From positions 51,107,678 through 51,171,677 of the forward strand of contig OZ023274.1 of assembly GCA_964007475.1 (NCBI GenBank): DNA of 64,000 nucleotides. Direction: 5' to 3'. Position numbers and translations under genes: made by a program. This document shows positions 40,050 to 52,600 of the stretch, in pieces; within the stretch, counting starts at the first letter, position 1, and each line of letters begins with the position of its first letter. The notes beneath the pieces were generated by a model. It was given only the letters and a program-made list of their open reading frames with translations. It ran no database searches and had not been told where the DNA came from. The stretch comes from Hybos culiciformis. Taxonomy: Eukaryota > Arthropoda > Insecta > Diptera > Hybotidae.

Positions 40050-40330
40050 CTAAAGTGCCGTTTCCTTGAAACTCTCAGAATGGGCTGAAACTTGGATAGG
40101 GGGTAAAGGCGATGCCCAAACTTCCAAAACTGAAATCAGTTCTTGGGGCTCGGGCCCCGTTTCGGAGATAGGGCCCCCCAAAGTTTTCATACATTTTGTA
40201 TGGGCAATTTTTTTTTTTTGCTCGATTTGCCCCTTTTTTTTGTAGAGAGTGTAGGGGGTGCCCCCAAACAAGAGGGGGGTGGGGGGCGGTCTGGTGGTTG
40301 GTCAGTGGGATTTGCGGCGCTTTTTGCTTT
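40050..40330. repeat. GC-rich dispersed repeat, member 1
   Basis: An unusually G/C-rich patch with homopurine G runs and the string TTTCGGAGATAGGGCC followed by CAAAGTTTTCAT. A related string occurs near 61074-61105 (TTTCAGAGATATGACC, CAAAGTATTCAT), implying a dispersed repeat family. Open frames on both strands here have no domain likeness. Confidence 0.55.
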
Positions 40331-40526
40331 AATTTTAATTTTTTGAATTAACAATGTAGATACATAGGTATACGGTATACGTATACCTACTTATTAAATA
40401 CCTTCTTATTATAAACCGTCTCATAAAAATCAAAGAAGAATAACCTAGGAGTCGGAACCTACCTACATATCTACATAATTCAAAAATAGAGACCTATACC
40501 TAAGTAGCTACTAGTACTATATATAA

Positions 40527-40908
40527 TACCTTGTTCGCACTTCAACATTTATCCGGATAAATAAGTGGAAATTTCCACTTTCTGAAACTACCGTTCGCAC
40601 TTTAGAAGTGGAAAAATTTTGACGGTTCTAGAAAAAATATAAGTAAATTTATTTTTTTTGTTATGAATTTTCAAAAATCTGAAGTTCATAAATAATTTTA
40701 GAATTAAATTTCACTTTTTTTGATATTTTGACACAAAATAAACGGTGCCAACCGTACCAAATATATCAAAAAGTAGCTAAAAGGAACTAGCTAAGTGGAA
40801 AAATAACTGGAAATTAAAATATCCGGAAAAAGTTTTTGTATGATAATATCCACAAAGTTTCCGGTAAAATCGAAATATCCGGAAAAATATTGAAGTGCGA
40901 ACAAGGTA
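40527..40908. mobile_element. Small TIR transposon (MITE) with TA target duplication
   Basis: The ends CCTTGTTCGCACTTCAA (40529-40545) and TTGAAGTGCGAACAAGG (40890-40906) are a perfect 17-bp inverted repeat. Both are flanked by TA, as expected of Tc1/mariner-type insertion. The 378-bp body has no coding capacity and holds several ATCCGGA and CGCACTT repeats near the ends. It is likely mobilised by a transposase encoded elsewhere. Confidence 0.87.
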
Positions 40909-41253
40909 TAACGTTACAAATGATGAATTTCCCAAAAAATGAAACAATAGATTCCTATCTAGATAGGTAGGTACGATACCTAAACAAAAAAATTTAATCA
41001 CAATATTTTTGTATTCATTCTGCAGGTGCAGTTTTGTAAATTAAATAAAATATTTATACAAATTTAAAAAAAAAATATATAGGTATATTTTGTCTTCTCA
41101 TTTTTTAATTTTTTTTCTCAAATGGAAAAAAAAAATAAAGTATGACTTTAAAATGAAACTTTTTTATTTAAAAAAAAAATAAATAAAAAAAATTAAATAA
41201 ATAAAAAATAATAATCTTTGTCGAATAAAATAAAAAAAAAAAAAACAAAAAAA

Positions 41254-44200
41254 ATGTGTGAAAGCGAAGAATCTTCAAATCCAGAAATTCATGAAAATTT
41301 CATAGAAATTTCATTGAAACAACCAAAACTACATTTGAAATTATTAAATACGGAGAAAGCGAAAATTTGTGATAAATTTGGTTTTAAAACATTAAAAATT
41401 TTAACAAATAATAATGTTAATAAACAACAAAAATTTGTACGTGAAAGTTCAACAACAACAACAACAACAGCAGCAGCAGCATCAATAACAGCATCCGCAG
41501 TAGCAGCAACAGATAAATCAATTACTCAAAAACAACAAAATTTTATAATTTCAATGCAATTCACATTTAATAATAATAATAAAATTGTTTCTTCATCATC
41601 AAAAAAATCAATTATTAAAAATAAATTAATAACAACAGATCCAATTGAATTGGCTCAACAAATTCAAAATTATTTAGAAATTTTGGCTAATAATCATGAA
41701 GCCGAAGATTCAAGCTATGATTCTGATGATAATAATGATGATCAACAACAGCAATATGAATTTTTTAGTAATAATGAAAATTTAAAAGATCGGTATATAT
41801 AAAAGAAATACTTTTTTTTTTAAATTTATTTAGGCACCTAAGTATTTAAATTTTTTTTTTAATTTTTAAAATATCTAAGTAGGTAGTTATATACCTACCT
41901 ACCTACTTAATCATGTTTTAACTTTTCTTTTGAAGTTTTTATTTATACTTATAATATATTTTTTATAAGAAATTCGATATCAAAGTTAGAAGTTAGAAGT
42001 TAGTAGGTATCTATCTAATTATGAAAAATATTAGTTCAATCATTATTGTAACCGATTTCAAAAATTTTAGTTAAGCAGATATTTATGTCGATATATAAAA
42101 ATCATTCAGATAGATTGTGGCTGTTTAGTAAGGCAAAAAGTACCTACCCGGATGAATATTGAATCTACCTACTTATGTTGTTTTTCAATGCTGAAAATTC
42201 AAGAACAAAGGAAAGAGTTGAGGATTTGACAATATCGTAGTTCGTAATGTATTTTCATTTAAAAAAAGTAAAATAAAAACTTCATTTGTTAATAGTAACC
42301 CAATTAGTAAAGTCTTTTAATGTAATATGTATAGGAAAAAATCTAATTTTATATTATTATAATAACACTGTACTTAATATGTTTTCGAACTTTAGATCAC
42401 AAAAATATTCTGATGTCAAAAGACAATTACATTTAACACAATCCAATGAATTGGATCATGAACAAATCTCACGAACGACAAGCAATACATTGGGGCAAGA
42501 GTTTGCTGAATATGTTACAACTGAATCATATGGTTATACTGGAATCTCACCAGAAAAAATCCCAAATTATACGGCACGTGTTGAATTTGCACTTAAATTA
42601 GGTTATACTGAAAAATTAGTTCAGGCAGCATTAGTAAGACTTGGTCCAGATCCAGGTCAAAATGAATTATTGGCTGAATTAATAAAATTGGGTGCTCAAT
42701 ATGGGAGTAAAGGAGATTTTACATGTGATTCATCACATGAAACTTCTACTCATCGAGTGATCCAAAGTGCCAAATCGGAAAATTTAGATTCAATTAATTG
42801 TGCCAACAACGATGAAATAACATCACAGTATCAACAGCAACATCAACAGCAACAACAACAACAACAGCAACAGCTACTACAATTACAACAGCAGCAATTA
42901 TTTAACGGACTACGCCCGATAGTGATAGATGGCAGCAATGTTGCTATGAGTCATGGAAATAAAGAAATGTTTTCATGTCGTGGAATTAAATTATGTGTTG
43001 ATTGGTTTAAAATTCGTGGCCATAAAGATATTACAGTGTTTGTGCCAAAATGGCGTAAAGAAAACTCTCGACCTGATAATCCAATCAAGGATCAAGATAT
43101 TCTAAGTGAATTAGAAAGAGAGCGTATGTTAGTCTTTACGCCTTCTAGATTAGTTGGTGGAAAAAGAATGGTTTGCTATGACGACAGATATATTTTGAAA
43201 TTGGCTGCTGAAAATGATGGCATTGTAGTTTCCAATGATAATTATCGAGATTTGGTACAAGAAAGCTCTGAATTTAAAAAAGTTGTAGAGGAACGAGTTT
43301 TAATGTATTCCTTTGTTAATGATCGTTTTATGCCACCAGATGATCCTTTAGGCAGATCTGGTCCGACACTTGAAAATTTTTTACGAGTTCAACCTAAAAA
43401 AGGAGACCCACCACCACCATGTCCTTATGGCAAAAAATGTACATATGGCAATAAATGTAAATTTAATCACCCCGAGAGAGGAAATGGACTGCATAAATCA
43501 GTGACAGAAAGATTATCTGAGCACGCAGCACGTCATTTGTCGGCACGTAATTCGTGTTCAGAGATTACTAATAGGATTCCGGTACAAGGTAAATCTTTAA
43601 GTGTCCCGCTCAGCTCAAATAAATCTCCGCTTTGTCGCACAATATCTGGAACTCCATCTACTCTGGATTCATCTGATGACCAGTTTCATGGATTAAAAAT
43701 TGACCAACAACTAATTCCAATTGGCTGGGATCAATGTCAAGGCTTAGATAATATGACGCAAAATTCTCATATTCCATTTCCTAAATCACACAGCATAGAA
43801 AATATTTCACGCGAGTTTTATTCACATTCCCTAGGAGGTGGAAATATTCAAAATCAGGGTAATCAAATGTTATCCCATCCTTGCTATCCGAATGCATGGC
43901 ATGGACAAGCGGGACCACCAAATCAACAAACATTGAGCTCTTCACAAAATAACGGTCACGATGAATCTTTAAATTTGCACAGAAAGCTTCGTAGACAATT
44001 AACTCTAAATTCTGTCGGGTGTGATCCTCGAATTTATCAATTGCAAAGATGTTTAGCTTCATCCAATAATAGTAATGGTGGAACTCCCTCTATGACTCAA
44101 CCGTCTTCACAAAGTTTATCGCCTCATCGGCCACTTGGTCCTACTATGAGTGGAGGTCCACGTAGCCGACATCCAACTCCGACAACTAAATGGCATTTAC

Positions 44201-44484
44201 ATCAAAATGTAACTCGAATAGCATCCGCGCCTGATTCTTCACGTACGTGGACACCAACATTATTAAATGAACATCACATGGCTTCTTCTGAACCTCAGTT
44301 GTGGCCTCAAAATCCACCATCATCGTTATTAATATCACAAAATGAAAAAAGAAGAAGACTGCATTATCATTTGGCCAGTATATTCCCAGAAGAACAAGTT
44401 CAAACCGTAATGCAACTATATCCAGATGAAACAGATCCACAAGCAATTTGTGCAGCAATATTGAACATTTTCCCAAAAATGTAA
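41254..44484 (+). CDS. Regnase-type RNase (ZC3H12/MCPIP family), 2 exons
   Basis: Exon 1 (41254-41792) joins exon 2 (42396-44484) through a split CGA codon to give 875 residues. An alternative start, Met at 42379, would skip exon 1. Family role: endonuclease that degrades stem-loop-bearing mRNAs, in animals often immune and stress transcripts. A UBA-like N-terminal domain lies at about residues 232-285 (EKIPNYTARVEFALKLGYTE). The NYN/PIN nuclease follows, with acidic catalytic residues D358 (VIDGSNVAMSHG), D442 and D443 (CYDDRYIL) and D461 (SNDNYRDL). A CCCH finger C522-x5-C528-x5-C534-x3-H538 comes next. The C-terminus ends in a CUE-like helical region (LHYHLASIFPEEQVQTVMQL). Gln repeats (CAA/CAG) precede the nuclease. 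Exon 1 contributes an unrecognised, Ser/Asn/Asp-rich segment. Core identity is firm; use of exon 1 is supported by splice signals and phase only. Confidence 0.9.
42826..42900 (+). repeat. CAA/CAG repeat encoding poly-Gln in the Regnase-like gene
   Basis: Runs of CAA and CAG codons give a Gln-rich linker just before the nuclease domain, likely length-variable. Confidence 0.9.
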
Positions 44485-44908
44485 TATTTGTTTATTTTTA
44501 TTTAATACATATATTTGAAATTAAAAAATAATTTGCAAACTTTGATAATGAATTTCAAGTTTCATGTAGTTTTCGTATTGATTTTTTTTTATATAATCTA
44601 GTGGGAATGGTATTATAGTTTTAATAAGTTCAATATATAAAATGTCAAAATATATATTCATGGTTAGTGAGCATTTATTTTCAAAACTCATAATATCTAT
44701 TCGAATTAGAATTGATGCATACTTTCTTTGAAAGTTTTTTTTAAAATAAGAAATAATAAATTAAAAAAATTAAACATCAAGTTAGGTTGACGTTGCAATC
44801 CGTCTTAATTTAACAAAAAAATGAAAATATTAAAAAATCTTATTCATAAAATTTCATTTATTAAATATTGTTTTTTTTTTTTCATTTTAGGTAACATAGT
44901 CTGTAGTT

Positions 44909-46075
44909 ATGTCTCGTATAAAGGAATTTTTATATAATCATCGAAAAAAATTCTATACATGTGGTTTTATAGCTGGAGCAGTTTTTCTAACAACAAAATA
45001 TGCCCAAAAAGCAATTAGAGATATGCAAGAGCGACAAGCCAAAGAATTCATCCAGAAAACTAAACGTATGAAACATTATGAATCAACAGAACGAACATGT
45101 AATCAAGCTATTTTTGGCCTGAACGAAGCTTTATGTGGAAGAATCATAGAATTAATTAATACAAATGAAATTTTGGAGAAATTGCGTACTAATTCTGGTG
45201 ATAAAATTGAATTATGGAATGAAATGAAAGTTTTATCGTTTACAAGACTTGCTACCCTAATTTACGGAACAACTATGTTAACGATTGCATTACGAATTCA
45301 ATTGAATTTACTTGGTGGTTATATTTACAAATACGCTCCAACAACTGTTAGTGGTACTCAACAAGTATCAATTGTAAATAATGTTGATGTGGAAGTATGT
45401 AATCAAACCAAAATTACGGAGGAAGTTCAACAAAATTATTTGTCATTGATTCAATATTTTTTAAATGATGGAATCGTAAATTTATCGAAATTTATTGAGC
45501 TTAAAATTCGTGAGATTATGAAGACTTGTCAATTGGGCCAAAAATTTACAATCAGTGACATTGAACATCTATTCTGGACGATTCAAGCTACAATTAATAA
45601 TTCTGAAAATAATCCATGCAATAATATGATTAAATACATTGTTTCAGAACAAACAATTGAAAATAATAATTTCTTGCAAAAAATGTTAATAGAAACGTTA
45701 GATTTTCTGGAAAGTGATGATGTCGCTACATTATGTTCAAATAATATCAGCAGTGGTTTCTCAATTGCGTTAGATAACATTTCAGAGTATTTTACTGACA
45801 GCGGAGTCCATAAACCGACGAATTCTTCAAATAGTAGCGGCAATAAAAATGAAAAATCACAACTTAATACCGTTTTAAATATTAATAAAATTGAAATGCC
45901 TCTAGCTAAATTAATTCCACTAATAAATGGTTTAACATCAAATGGTTTTGAAAATTCTGCAGCAGCTGGCATAAATAAACAACCGAATTTGTCAACTTCA
46001 TTGGTAACATATTATTTAGTATCAGAAAAAATCAAAATATTAGGTGGAAATGTTTATGAAGTATTTAGTGTATAA
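44909..46075 (+). CDS. Pex3: Peroxisome biogenesis factor PEX3 (peroxin-3), single exon
   Basis: An intronless coding region of 388 residues, close to the family length. PEX3 is the peroxisomal membrane docking protein for PEX19 and is needed to insert peroxisomal membrane proteins. Diagnostic N-terminus: basic residues RIKEFLYNHRKKF, then a membrane segment at about residues 16-30 (YTCGFIAGAVFLTTKY), then a helical segment RQAKEFIQKTKRMKHYESTE. The family motif LWNEMKVLSFTRLATLIYG is present. A TTTTAG/GTAAC acceptor-like site lies about 20 bases before the ATG, which suggests a spliced 5' UTR. The gene starts 424 bases after the Regnase-like stop, on the same strand. Confidence 0.95.
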   Translation: MSRIKEFLYNHRKKFYTCGFIAGAVFLTTKYAQKAIRDMQERQAKEFIQKTKRMKHYESTERTCNQAIFGLNEALCGRIIELINTNEILEKLRTNSGDKIELWNEMKVLSFTRLATLIYGTTMLTIALRIQLNLLGGYIYKYAPTTVSGTQQVSIVNNVDVEVCNQTKITEEVQQNYLSLIQYFLNDGIVNLSKFIELKIREIMKTCQLGQKFTISDIEHLFWTIQATINNSENNPCNNMIKYIVSEQTIENNNFLQKMLIETLDFLESDDVATLCSNNISSGFSIALDNISEYFTDSGVHKPTNSSNSSGNKNEKSQLNTVLNINKIEMPLAKLIPLINGLTSNGFENSAAAGINKQPNLSTSLVTYYLVSEKIKILGGNVYEVFSV

Positions 46076-49000
46076 ATGAAAAGGTTTAATTTTTCCAATC
46101 GAATCTATTTTTAATAATATTAAAAGGTTTTTATTTTTTAATTCAACATTTTTATAAAAATGTCTAATACCAAGTATTTCTTGTTTATTTTGATAACTAA
46201 AAGAAAAGTATTTGAGAAATTCGTGCAATTTTATTGCTCGCATATATATGTTTCGGATTGATGTTTTACGTTTTTTTTTAAATGCATATTTTTTAAAACA
46301 AATTTACTTGTCATATAGTTTATATCATTGATTAACAATATACTATGTATATCGGGTTAGAAACTTTCAGAGATTACTTTTTTTATATTTTTTCTAAAAT
46401 ATATAACCCCAACAATTATGCTATAATTTGATTGATAAGGTGAATATATAAAACATTAATCTCTTGATCCTTTTTTTGCATAAAATCTTTTAATTATTTT
46501 TTTAAAATCAATAATTAACAAGGATTAATATAATAAATAAATAAATATAATAAGTAATAAATAATATTTAAAAAAATTACACTTCGTATAATTAACTGAC
46601 GAAAAGAAATCTTTGAATTTTCGCAAATCTAATTTTAATAAACTTGAAGTTTATTGGATAACTTTTTAGAAATTAAACGTATTCATTTTTATATATTCAG
46701 ACTTTACAAAACCAAGTCGTTGTACGCCCAAGATAAAAAATATAAAAAAATCTATAATAAATATAAAAAAGTTTCTAATTTGATGTAGTCATATAGTATT
46801 GTTAATGAATGACTTGATGTAAATAAAGTTAATTTGAAAAAGCAATATTCATTTAACACGATTTGTAATAATTTATGATAATTTCTGATTTAATAATTGT
46901 TTCCAAGGGCTAGATTGTTTTTTTTTTTGGCAGAAATTCCTTTTAATACAATTATACAAAATTTATAGATTGTTAATTTTGTCTACACGTTCAATATTAA
47001 TAAATATTTTTAAATGTATTTTATTCATTCCGTTTTGGTATAAATTTTTTTTTTTCATCTGTTAAGTTAAACTTAAAGTACAAGTTAAGTCGATCTACTG
47101 TAAAACTTAGTAATATAACAATACTAAATAAATTTTAAAATAATATGCATTATTAATTATATTTATGTTCATATTAGGTAAAATTTTGGAATTTTTTTAT
47201 TTGTCAAAAAAAGAACTTGAAAGTTTGTCTATCAGTTCAAAATACGACTTTAAAATTATATTTGAAGCAAAAGAAATAGAACTAATCAATATTCTTAATT
47301 GGGGGGGCGGCAATATTATATAGATCATTATTTGTCTTAAACTTGATTGCAATTCTAGATTCAATTAGTATTTTTAATTAATATAGGGCGTAACTCAATG
47401 CTTAACAGAAATGATTTGAATATAATTTATTTTGATGGCATAGTAACTTTAGAGATCATTCCATTCAATGAGAACTATTACGAAGTTTTTTTTTTTTTTT
47501 GTAAATCGACTTAATTATGTGGATATATCATCTTTTTTTTGTTAACTATTTAGTATTTATTGTAAACAATAAAATTTAAAGTCTATTTTATGTATGTAAA
47601 CATTTTATGCGATTTTATTTTTATAAAAAAAAAAATTAAAAATTGGTTTTATGTTTTTTTTTGGAATAAAAACTAAACAAAAAATGAATGAAATATAAGA
47701 AAACTATTTTATTTTTCTAACATGTTTCAGCTCTAATTAATGTATGCAGAATAAATAAATATATGTATGTACATTTTACAAAATTTTAATAAAGAAATTC
47801 GGGGAAAATGAATATACTTAGTGTGTTCAATAAAATACCTACGGATATTTTAATAACAAGATTTGGATTATAGTTAACGATGTCAATACTAAAATTTGAA
47901 GCAATAAAATATAAAATTACTTTTATCAGTTTTTTTTTTATTTTAAATGATTTTAACAATTTTTTTCCATTATATAAAATATACTTAAAAATATAAACTT
48001 GTTGAATTTTTAATTTAAATAAATTACATTATAAATATAACTAAATATACCTTTGAATTGGCAAAACAAAAAAAAAAAATTAAATAACATAGAAAATAAC
48101 ATAATTACCTACGTATAATTATAAAATAAATACAATTCCTATTCCTGTTGTTACAAACCTAAAGTCACATAAAATATACATAGTTTGAAAAAAAAAAAAA
48201 AAAAAAATGTATGTAACTGCAATAAGCTCAAAATGATACTTTCTTCACTAATTTCTGTTGTTGTAATCTGTTTATTAGTTACTATAGTTTCATTTAAGAT
48301 CTCTACATGAAAGCATTTTTTTTTTTTTTTTATTAAAAAACTAAAACAATATCAGAAAAAACAAATGGTTTCAATGTGATATACAATTATTAAATTAATT
48401 TTTTTTCTTGTAATTTTCGAATATTTAACACTTGTTCAACATATAGAAATTAAATAAAAATAAATTTAATTAAATTATTTTTTTTTTTTCTAACTAACTT
48501 AATCATAATGTTTTTCTTTTAATTTTCATTTCACTCAAGTTCAAATTAATGATTAATTCAAGCAAATTAAATTTAACTTATCTTCAAATTATTTTATTAA
48601 TTTTAATGAATGCATATATTATGAATTTCACTGAAAACATGGTCCTAGTGGCATATTATTTGAAATCTCAAAAAATGATTAATTTATTTTATAATAATAT
48701 TATAATAACTCAGTAAAATTCATAATTTGCTTATATTGTTTGGTTAGTGTTAGGAGGATTAAAGAATTAAATTTTGTAAATAAAAAAGCGTAAGTAAGCA
48801 ACGATTCAACGGATGAAAGCCAATAAAAAAATTTAGTTTTATTTTGAAATCCATAAAATTTCACGAAAAAAATTTAACTGAAATAATTTTTAGATGGCTA
48901 GTCAAATCATTGTATTATATATGTATGTAACCCTAATTTAAAAAAAAAATATTTACATATTATTAAACCTAGTTTTCAGCCAATTTTATTTTATTTTTGA

Positions 49001-49670
49001 ACATAGGCTCATTGGGATTAAAAATATTTTTTTTTAGCTTATTAAATAAATTTGTGCTAAATTTAAAAAAAAGTGTTTTTTTTTACACTTCACTCATTTA
49101 AAAAAAAAAAAATCAGAACGGAGAAGTCTTAAAAATTTATTTAATTTTTTTTTTATAGAGGTTAAATTCTATAACTAATGTCTTACAAAAAAAAAAGTTC
49201 TAGGTACTTTAATTTTTCTGCTTGTTCGGTTATGTAATTTTTTTGAAAGACATTAGTTATTTATAGAATTTTACCACAGGCTTCCATTTCTAATTTCAAT
49301 AACGCTAGACTTTTCACGAAATAATGATCTAAATAGGAAAAAAATTAATGCAATTTAATATTTCTTTTAGAAATAATATATATGAAAAATTCATAGCTAA
49401 GTTGCTAAATTCAACCTTAACTCGACAGTTGTCCAACTATAGAATTTATTAAATTATCGTCATTATTGTACAAAAAAAAATTAAATTTGAGCAAATTTAA
49501 TATCAATTTTGAAAAAAATATATATATACAATGTATATGTTTATGTATATTATAAACTTACATCATTTTAGCTTTGAATCTTTCATAATTTTATTTTGTT
49601 ATGAGAATATGTTTTTGCTTTAATGTTTGAATAATATCATGTGAAAAGCCTTAATTTTATATTCTAAAAT
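46076..49670. other. Convergent intergenic region between PEX3 and the fucosyltransferase
   Basis: The 3' flanks of PEX3 (+) and the fucosyltransferase (-) meet here. The stretch is A/T-rich with long T and A runs and one isolated G run near 47300. No exon, RNA gene or inverted-repeat element was recognised. Confidence 0.55.
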
Positions 49671-52600
49671 CTAGTCATCGCTAATAACGTCTTTACGGGC
49701 TTTGAAATTCCTCCAAGAACCATTGGTACACACACCTTAAAACAAAAAAAAAAATTTTATTTAGTTGTTAAGTTGTATTTTTGACAAAAAATTCTAACCA
49801 GGTCCTCTCCACCAATCATTAATATCCTCATACCAATGTGGTTTTTTTAAATTAACTTCATCATGAACTGCTGCACAAACTCGACACCAAAAATATGTAT
49901 TAATAAATTCTCCAGTTCCTTTCCATTTGAAATATGAATTGTATAAATCGTCATTTTTATCTAAAATATGTAAATATTCAGCCAATTCTTTTGGTGATGC
50001 AAACTCATCAACATGTATATATGATCTGTAAAATGCATTATAAAAAAATATAAATATTTATAATATATTATGGTTATGCGTCGAATAGTCGACAATCTCA
50101 ATGTTTCGAACATTCCACGGATAGGAAACTTAAAAAAAAGAATACATAAAAATCCATCGTCCACTTTATTAAATAACAACAGGTTTGTATTTGCCGGGTA
50201 TTGTCAACCTTCATTGCCTTTATTCCAGACTTCATTACGTACCTGTACGGTGCACTATTCTCATAGTCCTCTGGGCGAGCTCCCATAACAATTGGTAGGA
50301 TATTGCGATTCAATGCATTTACAAAAAATTTTTCTGTTATATAATCTTTACAATTAGAATTTTCAAATGCGAGGTAAAATTTATAATCACGATCCAATAT
50401 ATCAAAACATTTATCAGCTGTACTTCGAGAGCATTTAAATGAACTTAAAAAAAAAATAAACAATTTAAATTAGGTAAATATTTTAAATATAACGTATTTG
50501 TTTTTAATTCTTACCCACAAGCACCGTAAATATCTACATCTATAAATTTTTCCAATTCTTTGGCGTAATTTAATCTTCCATTTCTAGCCCCACAATTTGA
50601 AACAAACCAAGCAACCTTCTTGGTCTGCAAAAACAAAATTAATTCAAGTAAGACAACTATTATTTAATTCGATTTATTTTTATTTTAACCTTATTTAAAG
50701 CATAATTTCTTTCTTGTTCTGCTTGTTTTACATATGGATTGTAGTATTCCCATTTCTCGTATGGTGCAACTATATGACTATCTTTTCGATAGGTTGCTGA
50801 AATGAGATGAATTAACGTATTAGAAGATTAACGAAAATTTTAAACGGATGATGATATGTTTATTATTTTATTTTGCAATAAAGTATGTACTTTCACATGA
50901 AAAAAAATTATGTATGTATATAAAACTAATTATTACCAGTCCAATTGAATGCATTTGGAACTTTAACGTGCTGCGTATGATATGGACATTCTAGAAAATA
51001 TAACATAAAAATTTGTTTACTTGGTCTATGAAAACCAGTTGGAATATAATGATCTTTGTATAAAATTAAATCTGCCAATAGTGTTTTCTCTCTATTAGCT
51101 GTTATTGTACACGTGTCGACTGGGCATTTAGAACTTAAAAACACATCTCTTCCTATAATAAAAAATAATAAAAAAATATTAACAAAATTAATTTTAAAAA
51201 TTATAAAAAAATAGAAATTACCTTGTTTTACATTCCACGGTCCCAGACCATTATATACTAAAATAGTTTTCAGCTTTCCACTTTCTTGAATTTCTTCATA
51301 ATTCGGCGGGACATACATTAATTGTTTTTGAATTCTGTCAGTTAATGGATCATCATAGGGAAATAATTTAGATGTGCGTTTACTATTTTTTTTATTTCGT
51401 TTAATCGGTACAGGATAACGTTCACCATTGTGAAAATACCATTGTTTTGATTTTGGTATATCTGGATTTTGTTTATTTGGATTTTCAGAATATTGCTCAT
51501 CATAATAATCAATACTTCGTTCTAATACTGATTCCGTTTGCAATGGTATTTTTTGTGTATTTTCTGTAATTTGTTTTTGAAGAATTAATCCACTTTGTGG
51601 TTGAGTAACTTTTGGTTTCCACGTTTCACGATATCTGAAATTTGAAATAGGTATGCAGTTACATTTGTGTTTTTGACTAAAAGAATAAACCAATTATCCA
51701 CCTTGAATGTAATGTTAAAATTATATTTTATTACTATATTTAAAAAAAAATTCTTGATCATTTGATTAAATATTGTCAATATTAATTTTTAGTTGTTATA
51801 ATTTGATAATGATTTATATATTTTCTTATTAAACTGAATGATAGTAAATTATAAATGATAAGTAGGTATTTTAGTAGGTACAAGGTACATTTAATTTATT
51901 CTATTGTACTAACTAAATTAATAAACATATATATAAATGTAAGAACTTATCAAGGACTTTTAAATAATTATACATATAATTCGAAAAAAATTATTATCAT
52001 AAATAATAATTAAGACATTTTTTTTTCTCTGTAAAAAATTCAAAACTAATAATTCCAATTTTTCTTGGTATACGCAATAAAACAATAAATTTGAATCGAT
52101 TGGTTCGAGTAAATAAATAATTTGATTTTTACACTCACATTTTCAATTATAATTTATCCATTCCGCAAATTAAATAAAAATATATAGAACAGTACGTCAT
52201 AAAAGAAGTATAGATCCGCTTTCAATATTTGGATTTAAAATATTTATATATATTTTTTTAATATTTATATGCCAACTTTTCATATAAATTCAATTTGAAC
52301 CCCCGGTCGAATCCGTACTCGCATTCGGAGCTTAATATTTTTTTTAAAGTTCTTTCATATACTTAGCAATTTTCAAAGGAAATTTACTTTCAGCCCCCAT
52401 TCCTTTTATCGAAATTCATCTTCCATAGACATACTAATTTTATCATCAGAATCAATTCAAATATTTAAAAAAGAAATTAAATAAATTTCATATGAGAATA
52501 ATTTTGATCTTAGAGACTCGTTAATCTCAGGCTTTGACTTGGCTGAAAGTGAACGAGATTCGGATTGCGCATATTTTGGAATTCAAACGATCAAAATCTG

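Larger units (their letters stand above)
37463..41253. other. Divergent intergenic region between alpha-SNAP and the Regnase-like gene
   Basis: Both genes are transcribed outwards from here. It contains scattered copies of GTAGGTA/TACCTAC-type short motifs, a GC-rich repeat patch (about 40050-40320) and a TIR element (40527-40908), listed separately, and possibly a distal promoter near 38526. No protein-coding exon was supported. Confidence 0.55.

Noticed and set aside
40050..40346. Open frames on both strands in the GC-rich patch
   Set aside because: No domain likeness, and the patch resembles a dispersed repeat; the frames are probably a by-product of higher GC content.
43781..44476. Two 93-96 codon frames antisense to the Regnase-like gene
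   Set aside because: They are shadows of a long, well-supported coding exon.
52296..52330. GGTCGAATCC string resembling a tRNA T-arm
   Set aside because: No matching A-box, acceptor stem or anticodon arm could be found nearby.
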